DNA of 64,000 nucleotides from Colwellia sp. BRX10-3 (GTDB lineage: Bacteria; Pseudomonadota; Gammaproteobacteria; Enterobacterales; Alteromonadaceae). Below the pieces are notes generated by a model. It was not told the origin of the DNA, made no database searches, and was given only the letters and a program-made list of their open reading frames with translations. The DNA is taken from positions 1 to 64,000 of the forward strand of contig NZ_JACGWA010000005.1 of NCBI RefSeq assembly GCF_014077505.1, given 5' to 3'. Of the stretch, positions 26,426-35,864 are shown one piece after another. The number at the start of each line of letters is the position of its first letter. Within the stretch, counting starts at the first letter, position 1. A program made the position numbers and the translations under genes.

Positions 26426-26842
26426 ATGCAAACGAAACAATACTTAGGATATTTGGGGTTGTTACCCTTTGTACTGACATTCGCTTTTGAATCATTCAGT
26501 GAAGAATTATTTAATTTCCCGGCTGTAAAAGTTTTTATATTTTACAGTGCTATTATTCTAAGTTTTATTGCTGGTACCCTTTGGCGAAAGCACAATGATA
26601 AATTAAGTATTAAGCTACAAATTTTCAGTAATATTTTTAGTTTATTGGCTTTTTTTACTTTGTTTTTGCCCAACTATATTGCACTTGTAGCCCTGACCAA
26701 AATTTACCTACTCATTCTGTTGTGTGAATATCACTTCGATCATAGCAACCCTGAAAACCATGACTATTTACAAATGCGCATGCACCTTACGGCGCTAGTA
26801 GTATTAATGCACATTATTGCTTTTTTAATCTGGTGTACTTAG
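26426..26842 (+). CDS. DUF3429 membrane protein
   Basis: 138 residues with four hydrophobic helices. The N-terminus YLGYLGLLPFVLTFAFE and the second helix IFYSAIILSFIAGTLWRKH are the DUF3429 signature. Function is unknown. Its promoter matches the ECF consensus exactly, so it is probably induced with the ChrR-controlled genes. It is a single gene transcribed away from the DUF2878 operon. Confidence 0.83.
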   Translation: MQTKQYLGYLGLLPFVLTFAFESFSEELFNFPAVKVFIFYSAIILSFIAGTLWRKHNDKLSIKLQIFSNIFSLLAFFTLFLPNYIALVALTKIYLLILLCEYHFDHSNPENHDYLQMRMHLTALVVLMHIIAFLIWCT

Positions 26843-27118
26843 TAAGTTTGGGTACTAAGATAATGCTAACTCAGTTAAAACTGTAAATTTATGTTAAATC
26901 AAATCGTATAACTAAACTTATGGAAGGGTTTAATATATTCTCTTATTCAGTAGTGATTTAGCTCATATTATTAAATACCAAGTAGCATCTTAAAAATTAA
27001 TGAAAACTAATTTATTAATATAGTAATGGCAGATAAACCGGTCATATTGATATAGCTTACTTTAAAATTTACTAGCGCGCTTTAGCCTTCAGTATGTTTT
27101 TCAGGGCAGTGTTGTATT

Positions 27119-27334
27119 TTACTGCCAGCCAAAGCGCCAAAGTGTCGGTTGTTTCAAATCTCGCCAGTTGATCAGATATTCATTATTATTTATCACAGCT
27201 GTGATTAGACATTCGATAACATTTTTCTGCTCATCGAATTCCACCTGTGTAATAACAAAATGTTTTTCTCGGTTTTCAACAATCATTTTTGTCCACTTAC
27301 TATGAAGCAATACTTTCGGGTTTACTCTGTTCAT
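27119..27334 (-). CDS. TIGR02450 family Trp-rich small protein
   Basis: 71 residues. The pattern MNRVNPKVLLHSKWTKM, KHFVITQVEFDEQKNVIECL, INWRDLKQPTLWRFGWQ matches TIGR02450, small proteins with conserved Lys-Trp and Trp-Arg pairs. The function is not known; the family is often found near photolyase or cryptochrome genes. The start overlaps DUF3081 by 4 bp (ATGA). Confidence 0.82.
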   Translation of the reverse strand: MNRVNPKVLLHSKWTKMIVENREKHFVITQVEFDEQKNVIECLITAVINNNEYLINWRDLKQPTLWRFGWQ

Positions 27335-27603
27335 GCGTTTGAAACCAATAATTTGTTAACCTTAGTTAAAAAAATATCCATAGTTTCTTGATGCACAAAG
27401 CCGAAGGTATATCGACCATGAAATAACAAGGTTAAAGTCAAATCTTTATAGCCTAAAAAGCAAGTGTAACCATCAAAATCATGCCAAGCTTTTATACCTT
27501 GATATTCATAGTTACCCTCAGTTTTACTACCATGAGTGATAACCAAATTAAATACCTGTAATAAATCACTTAAGGCGACATTGTTATTTTTCATCATTAG
27601 CAT
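27331..27603 (-). CDS. DUF3081-like protein
   Basis: 90 residues. The segment ITHGSKTEGNYEYQGIKAWH followed by DFDGYTCFLGYKDLTLTLLFHGRY is what I recall of DUF3081. It is cytosolic with no signal. The first ATG has AAGGA five bases upstream; Met3 and Met4 are alternatives. It overlaps both neighbours. Function unknown. Confidence 0.72.
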   Translation of the reverse strand: MLMMKNNNVALSDLLQVFNLVITHGSKTEGNYEYQGIKAWHDFDGYTCFLGYKDLTLTLLFHGRYTFGFVHQETMDIFLTKVNKLLVSNA

Positions 27604-27863
27604 AATATCCTTTGTCGGTAACGGCTACTTTTTGATTGACCACACATTTCATCGAAAGCACTGTCCATCTCAAGCAATGCAGAAAAAATATTATTGTTAC
27701 GCAAATACGCTTTTGCTTCAACTATCGAACCGACAACTTCGCCTGAGCCTTGTCTTAATCCGACAAAGTTATTATTTGAATCAACTACACCGACAAGATA
27801 ATGATTGGTGTCGGCAACAGCGATTATTATGGCCTCTAAAAAGGGCTTTGAACTTGATTGCAT
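27597..27863 (-). CDS. Small hypothetical protein (possibly DUF6482-like)
   Basis: 88 residues. The pattern AIIIAVADTNHYLVGVVDSN, VGLRQGSGEVVGSIVEAKAYL and LLEMDSAFDEMCG suggests a small alpha/beta protein resembling DUF6482, but I am unsure of the family. It heads a three-gene overlapping operon. A near-match to the ECF promoter motif lies about 55 bp upstream, so it may belong to the ChrR regulon. Confidence 0.62.
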   Translation of the reverse strand: MQSSSKPFLEAIIIAVADTNHYLVGVVDSNNNFVGLRQGSGEVVGSIVEAKAYLRNNNIFSALLEMDSAFDEMCGQSKSSRYRQRILC

Positions 27864-27917
27864 TATAAACTTCCATTGTTCACATATTATATTAATTGAT
27901 CATGTTTATTTACAATG

Positions 27918-27945
27918 TATACGGTTTAAAAGGTAATAAAGTTCA
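27918..27945 (-). promoter_or_regulatory. Near-match ECF promoter of the TIGR02450/DUF3081 operon
   Basis: Minus strand TGAAC (27941-27945), 17 bp, CGTATA (27918-27923). The -10 block is exact and the -35 differs at one base from the exact copies. Confidence 0.45.
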
Positions 27946-28014
27946 ATCTTATTCACCTATATCTCCAAGCAGACTCATTTATTAATCCGCTTGAAGTAAC
28001 ACCAGCAACTTACG

Positions 28015-28518
28015 TTATTGATAAGCGCCTTGAGCATAAGTTAATTCATAACTATGACTGTAAATTTCTAAAATATTGCCAAAGGGGTCTTCCATATAAA
28101 TCATACGGTAGGGCTTTTCACCTGGATAATAGTAACGGGGCTCTGCCATACGTTTTTTACCGCCAGCCGCGACAATTTTTTCCACCAATTCTTCTAGATT
28201 TGGATCTTGCACACAAAAATGAAAGACACCGGTTTTCCAATATTCAAAGTTATTTTCTGGGTTTTGCTGATTTTTAAATTCAAATAACTCCACGCCGATA
28301 CGATCGCCAGTAGATATATGGGCGATTTTAAATTTATCCCAATTAGCGCCGAATACATCTGTGCACATAACACCTATAGCACTGTCGTCTTCAACAACCT
28401 CTGTTGGCTCCATAATTAAATACCAACCTAAAACTTCCGTATAAAACTTAACGGCTTTTTCTACGCTCGGTACTGAAATACCGATATGTGAAAATGTTCT
28501 TGGATATGCTTTGCTCAT
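28015..28518 (-). CDS. VOC (glyoxalase/bleomycin-resistance) family protein
   Basis: 167 residues from the ATG at 28518, which has GGAG at a good distance; an ATG ten codons upstream is less likely. The fold is shown by FSHIGISVPSVEKAVKFYTE near the start, FHFCVQDPNLEELV and MIYMEDPFGNILEIYSHSYE. Candidate metal ligands are His16, the central His and the C-terminal Glu. The substrate is unknown. A LysR regulator is divergently encoded and likely controls it. Confidence 0.85.
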   Translation of the reverse strand: MSKAYPRTFSHIGISVPSVEKAVKFYTEVLGWYLIMEPTEVVEDDSAIGVMCTDVFGANWDKFKIAHISTGDRIGVELFEFKNQQNPENNFEYWKTGVFHFCVQDPNLEELVEKIVAAGGKKRMAEPRYYYPGEKPYRMIYMEDPFGNILEIYSHSYELTYAQGAYQ

Positions 28519-28560
28519 GTTAATAATCTCCTTTAATTTGATGGACAAAGTATAGGTGCT

Positions 28561-28595
28561 ATTATAAATTATAAAAAATTATCATTAATTATAAT
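28561..28595. promoter_or_regulatory. Possible LysR operator in the divergent VOC/lysR region
   Basis: ATTATAA (28561-28567) and TTATAAT (28589-28595) form an inverted repeat within a very A/T-rich 94-bp gap between divergent genes. LysR regulators usually bind such dyads. The low complexity of the sequence makes this weak. Confidence 0.3.
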
Positions 28596-28612
28596 CATGA
28601 GTACGTTTTGTT

Positions 28613-29485
28613 ATGATAAATCTTGTTTGGTTAAAAACATTTTGCACTTTGGTTGATGTTGGTCATTTCACTAAAACTGCCGACATGCTTTTTATGACGC
28701 AGTCTGGGGTTAGTCAACAAATAAAAAAACTAGAACAGCAGCTAAACACACCATTACTAATACGTGAGGGTAAATCTTTTTCGCTCACCGATGCCGGTAT
28801 CAAGCTGCACCGACAAGGGCAAACCTTATTACAAAGTTCGGCTGAGCTAGAAAAATCAATCAAACAAGATGATCCGCATATAGGTACGGTAAAAATGGCT
28901 TCGCCGGGCAGTATTGGCTTAAAGCTATATCCTTATATGCTCGATATTCAACAGGAGCATACGCAATTAGCCATCGACTATAAATTTGCCCCTAATAAAA
29001 ATATTGAACAAGACTTAGCTGAACGTAAAATTGATATTGGCTTAGTCACCGAACTGAGTAAATCGTCAAACATTGTTAGCCATAAAGTCGCTGTTGAGCC
29101 ACTTGTGCTAGTAACCTCAAGTAAAATAAACAGTGTAAATTGGCAAAAACTGAACAAACTTGGCTTTATAGGGCATCCTGATGGTGAGCATCATGCCCAT
29201 GCTTTGTTAAGTAAAAACTATGCCCAATTTGAACATATAAGCCAATTTGATCACCAAGGTTTCTCTAATCAAATTAGTTTAATTCTTGAACCCGTTAGTC
29301 GCGGACTTGGTTTTACCGTTTTACCTTTGCATGCTGCTAACGCTTTTAGCAAAACAGAAAAAATAAGGGTACATAAATTAGAGCATTCGGTGAATGAAAC
29401 ACTGTATTTATGTCAGAACCGCCACTCACTTGAAAACAACCGCAGTAAGTTTATTAAAAAGACAATTATAGATTTCATTGGCTAA
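28613..29485 (+). CDS. LysR-family transcriptional regulator
   Basis: 290 residues. The N-terminal winged HTH reads LVWLKTFCTLVDVGHFTKTA, MTQSGVSQQIKKLEQQLNTPLL, typical of LysR. The C-terminal effector domain starts about residue 90 (GTVKMASPGSIGLKLYPYML). Co-inducer unknown. It is divergent from the VOC gene, the usual LysR-target arrangement. Confidence 0.92.
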   Translation: MINLVWLKTFCTLVDVGHFTKTADMLFMTQSGVSQQIKKLEQQLNTPLLIREGKSFSLTDAGIKLHRQGQTLLQSSAELEKSIKQDDPHIGTVKMASPGSIGLKLYPYMLDIQQEHTQLAIDYKFAPNKNIEQDLAERKIDIGLVTELSKSSNIVSHKVAVEPLVLVTSSKINSVNWQKLNKLGFIGHPDGEHHAHALLSKNYAQFEHISQFDHQGFSNQISLILEPVSRGLGFTVLPLHAANAFSKTEKIRVHKLEHSVNETLYLCQNRHSLENNRSKFIKKTIIDFIG

Positions 29486-29756
29486 GATACATCATTTTCG
29501 TAACATTACTCAAAGCCACCATATTCTGCTCGTTCAAGATCGTTTACCCAATATCGAGCTTAATTGAACACAACAACTAATTGCACCAACATAGAGCAAA
29601 CTAGTTTATTTAGTGCTCATTATGTCATCCTGAAAATTTTTTATAAATTAACCAATATATATAAAAATCATTATTTTACAATGCCCTACTCTAATATTTT
29701 ACAGTCTAGAGATAGTGGCATAAGAGTTGAAGGTATTATGATATTAATATTTAGCT

Positions 29757-30650
29757 ATGGTAAAAATTATGCTTTCAACTTTTATTAAACAACACAATTT
29801 ACCAGCAAATTTTAGACTAACAGCGGCAGAGCACTATCAACCACTCGCCGAACGAATTTTCAGTCAGTTTAAAAAAAGAAGTAGTACTTATTTTGTTGGC
29901 ATCAATGGCTGCCAAGGCAGTGGAAAATCAACCCTCACTGATTTCGTTGCCGAATACCTAACTAAAACACATAAATTAAATATTGTCGTGATGTCGTTAG
30001 ATGACTTCTATTTCACTGGTGAGAAGCGTAAACAGCTAGCCCATGATATTCACCCTTTATTAGCTACACGAGGTGTTCCAGGTACTCATGACGTGGCTAT
30101 GTTAGATCGTATATTAGTAAAATTAAAAGCCAAGAAAACAGCGTTTTCAATCCCAAGGTTTAATAAAGCTACCGACGAACCCTTTCCCGAAGCGCAATGG
30201 CAAGAAGTTAAGAAACCAGTAGACATTATTTTATTAGAAGGCTGGTGTTGGGGCGTAAAACCACAAACAGCCGAACAATTAAAAACTCCGGTCAATGAGC
30301 TTGAACTCAAATTCGATAGTAGTGGTGACTGGCGTAATTATGTTAACCAACAACTTAAAAATAACTATGAGCCTTTGTATAAAAAAATGGATTTCTGGCT
30401 TGCGCTGCAAGCACCATCATTTGATTGCGTTTACAAATGGCGTTTAGAGCAAGAGCAAAAATTAAAAGACAAAAATATTGGCTTACAAAATTCAAAAATA
30501 ATGGAATCTACTGAAATTTTAAATTTCACACAATATTTTCAACGACTTAGCGTACAGGCATGCCTTACAATTTCCCAATCTGCTGATGCAATTTTTTACT
30601 TAGATGACGCGAGAAACATTACTAACACTCCATTGATGGAAGATGTATGA
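29757..30650 (+). CDS. P-loop glycerate kinase-like protein
   Basis: 297 residues. The P-loop is VGINGCQGSGKSTL near residue 50, followed by SLDDFYFTGEKR and HPLLATRGVPGTHDVAML, typical of the D-glycerate 3-kinase/YggC group of phosphoribulokinase-like kinases. It should phosphorylate D-glycerate with ATP. It is the first gene of the glucosylglycerate operon, with a 4-bp overlap to the phosphatase. This makes sense because the phosphorylase at the end of the operon would release D-glycerate. The start is uncertain (ATG at 29757 or 29769; neither has a strong ribosome-binding site). Confidence 0.83.
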   Translation: MVKIMLSTFIKQHNLPANFRLTAAEHYQPLAERIFSQFKKRSSTYFVGINGCQGSGKSTLTDFVAEYLTKTHKLNIVVMSLDDFYFTGEKRKQLAHDIHPLLATRGVPGTHDVAMLDRILVKLKAKKTAFSIPRFNKATDEPFPEAQWQEVKKPVDIILLEGWCWGVKPQTAEQLKTPVNELELKFDSSGDWRNYVNQQLKNNYEPLYKKMDFWLALQAPSFDCVYKWRLEQEQKLKDKNIGLQNSKIMESTEILNFTQYFQRLSVQACLTISQSADAIFYLDDARNITNTPLMEDV

Positions 30651-31489
30651 GTACTGAGAAAACCATTATTTTCAGTGATCTAGATGGAACCTTGCTTGAT
30701 CATTATAGCTATCAAGCAACACCAGCAATCCAAACACTGGCACAATTGCGCCAGGCTAACATTCCAGTGATTTTAAATACCAGTAAAACCTTAGCTGAAT
30801 TAGAGGTTATTCGTACCGAACTCAAGCTTGATACGCCATTTATTATCGAAAATGGCGCCGCTATATTTATCCCAATCAATACCTTTCATGCTCAGCCTGC
30901 AGATACCGAAATAATTGCTAACTATTGGGTTAAATCGTTCTGTTTAACAAGACAGCATTGGTTAAGTGTTCTCACTGAGCTCAGTGTTGAATTTGGTCAA
31001 TTTTACCAAGGTTTTTCATCGTTATCGGTTAACGAGTTGAGCGAAATTACCGGTTTAGATTTAGCGCAAGCTGAACGGGCAAAACAACGACAGTATAGTG
31101 AACCAATACAATGGCTCGGGGATGAAGTAACAAAAAAAGCCTTTATAGAGCATTTAGTTGAATTAGGCGCCAGCGTTGTTCATGGCGGCAGATTTATTCA
31201 TGTTGGTGGTTACTGTGACAAAGGCCAAGCACTTATCTGGTTAACTGAGCAATATCGAGAACATTACAACAAAGATTCGGTATACACCATTGCCTTAGGT
31301 GACGGTGAAAATGACACCCCTATGTTAGACGCGGCAGACATTGCCGTACAAATACGCTCACCGGTTCATAGTTTCCCAGCCTTGTATCGACAATTTAACA
31401 TTAGCCAAACCCAGTTATACGGCCCCGAGGGCTGGGCAGCATCAATACAGCATCTCCTAGCTGAGCAATTACTTTCACACTCAATTTAA
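30647..31489 (+). CDS. HAD phosphatase, glucosyl-/mannosyl-3-phosphoglycerate phosphatase type
   Basis: 280 residues of the HAD-IIB/MPGP family: IIFSDLDGTLLDH (nucleophile Asp), LNTSKTLAELE, IIENGAAIF, GDGENDTPMLDAADIAVQI. Family members dephosphorylate mannosyl- or glucosyl-3-phosphoglycerate. Next to a GT81-type synthase, the substrate is most likely glucosyl-3-phosphoglycerate, giving glucosylglycerate. Start overlaps the kinase by 4 bp; 13 bp to the synthase. Confidence 0.86.
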   Translation: MSTEKTIIFSDLDGTLLDHYSYQATPAIQTLAQLRQANIPVILNTSKTLAELEVIRTELKLDTPFIIENGAAIFIPINTFHAQPADTEIIANYWVKSFCLTRQHWLSVLTELSVEFGQFYQGFSSLSVNELSEITGLDLAQAERAKQRQYSEPIQWLGDEVTKKAFIEHLVELGASVVHGGRFIHVGGYCDKGQALIWLTEQYREHYNKDSVYTIALGDGENDTPMLDAADIAVQIRSPVHSFPALYRQFNISQTQLYGPEGWAASIQHLLAEQLLSHSI

Positions 31490-31502
31490 TCAGAGGTATA
31501 TC

Positions 31503-32729
31503 ATGGCTGACTTTTATCAAAATGGCACAGTTACTACGTTACATAATTTAGCCCAACGCGAGCCAGAAAATATGGCTGCTGAGTTACTCGAGTTCTCTAA
31601 AAAACGTTCACTTGGGCTTATTTTGCCTTCGCTATTTTCCGAATTAGAAGGTAAAGCTTTACCTGATATTATTAACAAAATAAAAGACGTTAAGTATTTG
31701 TCTGAAATTGTTATTGGCTTAGACCGCGCTGATCTAGCGCAATACAAACACGCTTTGTCATTTTTTGGACAGCTACCCCAACACCACCGTGTATTATGGA
31801 ATGACGGTCCTAGGTTACAAGCAATAGATGCGAAATTACAAGCACTGGGCTTAGCACCAAAAGAGCTCGGTAAAGGGCGCAACGTTTGGTATTGCATGGG
31901 TTATATTTTATCGTCAGGTAGGGCAGAATCAATTGCACTACATGACTGCGACATTTTAACTTATGAAAAGGAGTTACTTGACCGGTTACTTTATCCTGTG
32001 GCCAATCCGTTATTTAACTATGAATTTGCCAAAGGTTTTTATGCCCGTGTTGCCGGCAAAAAAATAAACGGTCGTGTTTCTCGTTTGCTAGTCACCCCGT
32101 TGATCAAAGCGTTGAAAAAAACGGTTGGCCATTGTGACTATCTCGAATATATGGACAGTTTTTTGTATCCTTTAGCGGGTGAATTCTCTTTTCGTCGAGA
32201 TGTATTAAGTGATATTCGCATCCCAAGTGATTGGGGATTAGAGATTGGTGTATTATCTGAAATGTATCGCAACTACTCACCAAATCGATTGTGCCAAGTA
32301 GATATTGCCGCCACTTACGATCATAAGCATCAGGATTTGTCGTTGGATAATACTGCCGGTGGTCTTTCAAAAATGTCGATTGATATCAGCAAAGCCTTTA
32401 TTCGTAAACTTGCCACACAAGGTGAAACTTTCAGCGCCGAAAAATTTAGAACATTAAAAGCGACTTACTATCGCATTGCTTTAGATTATGTTGAAACCTA
32501 TCGAAATGACGCCATGATGAATGGTCTTGAGCTCGATATTCATAGTGAAGAAAAAGCGGTAGAAATGTTCGCGCAAAATATTTTAACGGCAGGAAATACC
32601 TTCTTAGAAAACCCAATGGAAACCCCTTTTATTCCTTCTTGGAATCGAGTTGTCAGTGCTATTCCAGACATTTTATCGCAATTAAAAGAAGCGGTAGAGC
32701 TAGACAACCAAGAATTTTATCAAGCATAA
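31503..32729 (+). CDS. gpgS: Glucosyl-3-phosphoglycerate synthase (GT81)
   Basis: Transfers glucose from a nucleotide-sugar to 3-phosphoglycerate, the first step of glucosylglycerate synthesis. 408 residues. GT81 features: LILPSLFSELEGKALPDII, IVIGLDRADLAQYKHA, GKGRNVWYCMGYIL, metal-binding HDCDILTYEKEL (Asp-x-Asp), EIGVLSEMYRNYSP, and TYDHKHQDLS with metal-ligand His. A clear AGAGG ribosome-binding site precedes the start. Donor (ADP- or UDP-glucose) cannot be told from sequence. Confidence 0.9.
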   Translation: MADFYQNGTVTTLHNLAQREPENMAAELLEFSKKRSLGLILPSLFSELEGKALPDIINKIKDVKYLSEIVIGLDRADLAQYKHALSFFGQLPQHHRVLWNDGPRLQAIDAKLQALGLAPKELGKGRNVWYCMGYILSSGRAESIALHDCDILTYEKELLDRLLYPVANPLFNYEFAKGFYARVAGKKINGRVSRLLVTPLIKALKKTVGHCDYLEYMDSFLYPLAGEFSFRRDVLSDIRIPSDWGLEIGVLSEMYRNYSPNRLCQVDIAATYDHKHQDLSLDNTAGGLSKMSIDISKAFIRKLATQGETFSAEKFRTLKATYYRIALDYVETYRNDAMMNGLELDIHSEEKAVEMFAQNILTAGNTFLENPMETPFIPSWNRVVSAIPDILSQLKEAVELDNQEFYQA

Positions 32730-32735
32730 AGGAAA

Positions 32736-34490
32736 ATGTCGATTATGTCCGAGCAAATTGAAACTATAAAAAGCAAATTAATTCAACAGCTTTCGACTAT
32801 TTATCTAGATGTAACGCTTAAGCAGTCAATGGATGATATTGCTGATGCATTGATTAATATTATGCGACTACCAAGCGATGTTGTTGCGCCAATGCCTTTT
32901 ACCAATCATTGGTCAGAAGCTGACATAGTATTGATCACCTATGGTGATAGCATCATAAAAGCAGACCAACCTCCGCTGCACACATTAAAACGCTTTTTAG
33001 ATAATCATGTGAAAAACACCATTAATAGTGTGCACATTTTACCCTTTTTTCCCTATAGCTCTGATGATGGTTTTTCGGTCATTGATTACTCTTCTGTCAA
33101 TGAGTCGCTGGGCACATGGCAAGATATCACCGAGATAAGTGAAAATTATCAATTTATGTCAGATTTGGTCATAAATCATTGTTCAAGTCGCAGTGCGTGG
33201 TTCGATAATTTTATAAAAGGCGAAGGACAAGGGCATGACTTTTTCTTTACCGCACAGTTAGACGACGACTTGTCTAAGGTTGTTCGACCAAGAACATCGC
33301 CATTATTAAAAGAAGTGATTACCGGCCAAGGGAAGAAATTCGTTTGGTGTACTTTTAGTCACGACCAAGTCGATTTTGACTTTCGTAACCCCGAAGTATT
33401 AAAAGCCTTTGCTTCTATCATTCGACAATACCTTGATAGTGGAGTGAAAATATTTAGATTTGATGCCATAGCATTTCTCTGGAAAATTGTTGGCCGCGAT
33501 TGTATCAACTTGCCTCAAACGCATGAAGTTGTACGATTATTGCGCACGCTAATCGAGTCTGCAGACCCCCAGACAATCATCATTACTGAAACTAATATCC
33601 CTAATACCCAAAACCTGACCTACTTTGGCAACGCCAATGAAGCACACGGCATTTATAACTTTTCATTGCCGCCACTGCTGATAAATACATTACTCACAGG
33701 TAATTGCTTATATTTAAAGCGCTGGCTAATGAGTATGCCACCTTCACAAGACGGCACTATGTATTTCAACTTTATTGCCTCACACGACGGTATTGGCTTG
33801 CGTCCTGCTGAAGGATTATTAAGTGACGCTGAGCTTGGTACGCTAGTTCATACTGTCGAAAACTTCGGCGGTAAAATTTCATGGCGAACGTCAGACAATG
33901 GCGAACAAAAAGCTTATGAAATGAATATTGCGCTTTATGATGCTTTTCAAGGCACGGTGAAAGGAAAAGATCAGTGGAATTTTGAACGCTTTATTTGTGC
34001 TCATGCCATTATGTTTGCCCTTGAAGGAGTTCCAGGGGTTTATATCCACAGTATGTTGGGCACACAAAACGATTATAATAAACTCGCCAACACGCAAAAC
34101 AATCGTTCAATCAATCGCCATCGTTGGCAAGAGGAAGAACTAGAGTTGGCACTTTCCAACAGTGATTTACATCACGCGAAAGTGCTGTCAACGTTGAAGG
34201 CATTGTTAAATATTCGTATTAAACAGCCCGCATTCCACCCCAATGCCACCCAATTCACCTTACATTTAGGCTTACAGTTATTTGGTTTTTGGCGACAAAG
34301 CCAAAATAGAAAACAAAGTATATTCTGTGTCAGTAACATCTCAGATAAGCCTGTCGTATTACCGTTAAGTGAGCTCAATTTGGTTGTTACACAAACTTGG
34401 GGCGAATTAATTAGCGGGGAACAGATATCCGGATTAACGCAAGATATTATGTTATCTCCTTACCAAACGGTGTGGATATCAAATGTGTAG
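32736..34490 (+). CDS. GH13 sucrose-phosphorylase-like enzyme, probably glucosylglycerate phosphorylase
   Basis: 584 residues, GH13 subfamily 18 type. Catalytic nucleophile Asp in [13 protein letters not shown], acid/base Glu in [14 protein letters not shown], third Asp in [33 protein letters not shown] and [12 protein letters not shown] are family landmarks. Subfamily 18 covers sucrose, sucrose-6F-phosphate and glucosylglycerate phosphorylases; the operon with GpgS, phosphatase and glycerate kinase favours glucosylglycerate, giving glucose-1-phosphate and D-glycerate. The start could also be the ATG three codons in (32745). Confidence 0.85.
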   Translation: MSIMSEQIETIKSKLIQQLSTIYLDVTLKQSMDDIADALINIMRLPSDVVAPMPFTNHWSEADIVLITYGDSIIKADQPPLHTLKRFLDNHVKNTINSVHILPFFPYSSDDGFSVIDYSSVNESLGTWQDITEISENYQFMSDLVINHCSSRSAWFDNFIKGEGQGHDFFFTAQLDDDLSKVVRPRTSPLLKEVITGQGKKFVWCTFSHDQVDFDFRNPEVLKAFASIIRQYLDSGVKIFRFDAIAFLWKIVGRDCINLPQTHEVVRLLRTLIESADPQTIIITETNIPNTQNLTYFGNANEAHGIYNFSLPPLLINTLLTGNCLYLKRWLMSMPPSQDGTMYFNFIASHDGIGLRPAEGLLSDAELGTLVHTVENFGGKISWRTSDNGEQKAYEMNIALYDAFQGTVKGKDQWNFERFICAHAIMFALEGVPGVYIHSMLGTQNDYNKLANTQNNRSINRHRWQEEELELALSNSDLHHAKVLSTLKALLNIRIKQPAFHPNATQFTLHLGLQLFGFWRQSQNRKQSIFCVSNISDKPVVLPLSELNLVVTQTWGELISGEQISGLTQDIMLSPYQTVWISNV

Positions 34491-34507
34491 AACGTTAAAT
34501 ACTGGTA

Positions 34508-35851
34508 TTAATAAGAAATATTGTTGTCACTAATGGCGGTATCTAAGCTAGTATCATCTGTAGCTTCTTCGTCAGGTGAATCATCATCCATGACCTCGAT
34601 TCTGTTACGGCCATTTTCTTTGGCTCTATACATGGCGAGGTCAGCATCTTTTATTACGTCTTCAAAGCTAGTATGTTTATTATTAACCATGCAGATACCA
34701 ATACTTATAGTCACACGAATATCTTTGCCTTCAAATAGCAAACAATTATTCGCTAATGAGTCCTGAATACGCTCAGCGGTTTTAACGGCGCCACTTAACT
34801 CACTATCAGGTAAAAGGATGATGAACTCTTCGCCTCCATAGCGAGCAAAAAAATCAATGTTACGAATTTCTTCAGAACATATTTTGCAAATGCATTTCAA
34901 AACCTCATCACCGCATGAATGACCGAACTGATCGTTCACATCTTTAAAAAAGTCACAATCTAGTAAAATAATCGTAAATTGGCTTTTGGTTCTTTGCACG
35001 CGAGCGAATTCTGCATTTCCTCGTTCAAATAGTGAACGGCGATTACCTACATTTGTTAACGGATCAGTATTAGACAATTGTTCTAATACTTTTGTTCTTT
35101 CCTCAACAATTTTGGTCATTGACTCTAAAGAAACGGTTGTCTCACTTAACTCTGTATTCATGTCATTAAACGCGTTTGCAATACTTTCAAACTCTTCTGA
35201 TTTATTTGAAAGCTGTATTTTTTGAAAATTTCCGCTACGATTTTTTGCAAAGGCAAATTTAACTTCTTTAAGTGATGTTCTAAATATTTTAACTAATTTA
35301 AATGCACCATAAACCAAAATAAATAGCGTAAGAGATAATATCGATAAAACTAAGATAAGCTGTTGTCTAATAACATTATTAATATCCACTTGAACCGTAT
35401 TGAAAAGCTGTATTGAATCAGCTTTAATCGCCTCTAATTGTGTTATTAACCTTACTTTTAAATGCGTTTTAATTTTCTCATCAGCATTGATTAATTTATT
35501 TTTATTTATCGCATTAAATAAACGCAATACATTCTTATTTTGACTTACAATACTATTTTGAATCGTTTGTTGTTGCGGTGTCAAACTCGGTGTAAGTTCC
35601 AGTAACTCATTAAACTTACGATCTAAAGCTAACCAACTATCAGTATTAAAATCGCTAGCATAAATATTCTCTATACTAATAAACTGTTGTAAAATATTGG
35701 CATGATTCTCAACTTTATTAGCATACCTTTCTCTTTCTAATGCGACATTCACCACTTGAATTGACCATAAGATACTGATCACAAGTACAATAAAAAATAA
35801 ACAACTACTCAATGTAAAAGAGTAAATACTTTGCTGTAAGCTTAACTTCAT
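34508..35851 (-). CDS. Membrane diguanylate cyclase with periplasmic sensor
   Basis: 447 residues. Two membrane helices (about 10-33 and 162-184) bracket a periplasmic helical domain (about 35-160). A HAMP-like linker and short coiled coil follow, then the GGDEF domain with NRRSLFERGN, LLDCDFFKDVNDQFGH, ARYGGEEFIILL and an intact RxxD inhibitory site (RNID). It should make c-di-GMP and be feedback inhibited. It starts 13 bp after a solute-binding protein gene, suggesting that protein delivers a ligand signal to the periplasmic domain. Confidence 0.9.
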   Translation of the reverse strand: MKLSLQQSIYSFTLSSCLFFIVLVISILWSIQVVNVALERERYANKVENHANILQQFISIENIYASDFNTDSWLALDRKFNELLELTPSLTPQQQTIQNSIVSQNKNVLRLFNAINKNKLINADEKIKTHLKVRLITQLEAIKADSIQLFNTVQVDINNVIRQQLILVLSILSLTLFILVYGAFKLVKIFRTSLKEVKFAFAKNRSGNFQKIQLSNKSEEFESIANAFNDMNTELSETTVSLESMTKIVEERTKVLEQLSNTDPLTNVGNRRSLFERGNAEFARVQRTKSQFTIILLDCDFFKDVNDQFGHSCGDEVLKCICKICSEEIRNIDFFARYGGEEFIILLPDSELSGAVKTAERIQDSLANNCLLFEGKDIRVTISIGICMVNNKHTSFEDVIKDADLAMYRAKENGRNRIEVMDDDSPDEEATDDTSLDTAISDNNISY

Positions 35852-35864
35852 AGAATATCCTTAT

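Noticed and set aside
26888-26910. Fifth possible ECF -10 block (CGTATA at 26905-26910)
   Set aside because: No TGATC-like block at 16-17 bp upstream and no gene in the right direction downstream.
27536-27868. 110-codon plus-strand ORF antisense to the DUF3081 and 88-residue genes
   Set aside because: It mirrors two overlapping minus-strand genes that have ribosome-binding sites and family patterns; treated as a shadow.
29564-29788. 74-codon plus-strand ORF before the glycerate kinase gene
   Set aside because: No ribosome-binding site, odd composition, no family pattern, and overlap with the kinase start in another frame; probably chance in an A/T-rich gap.
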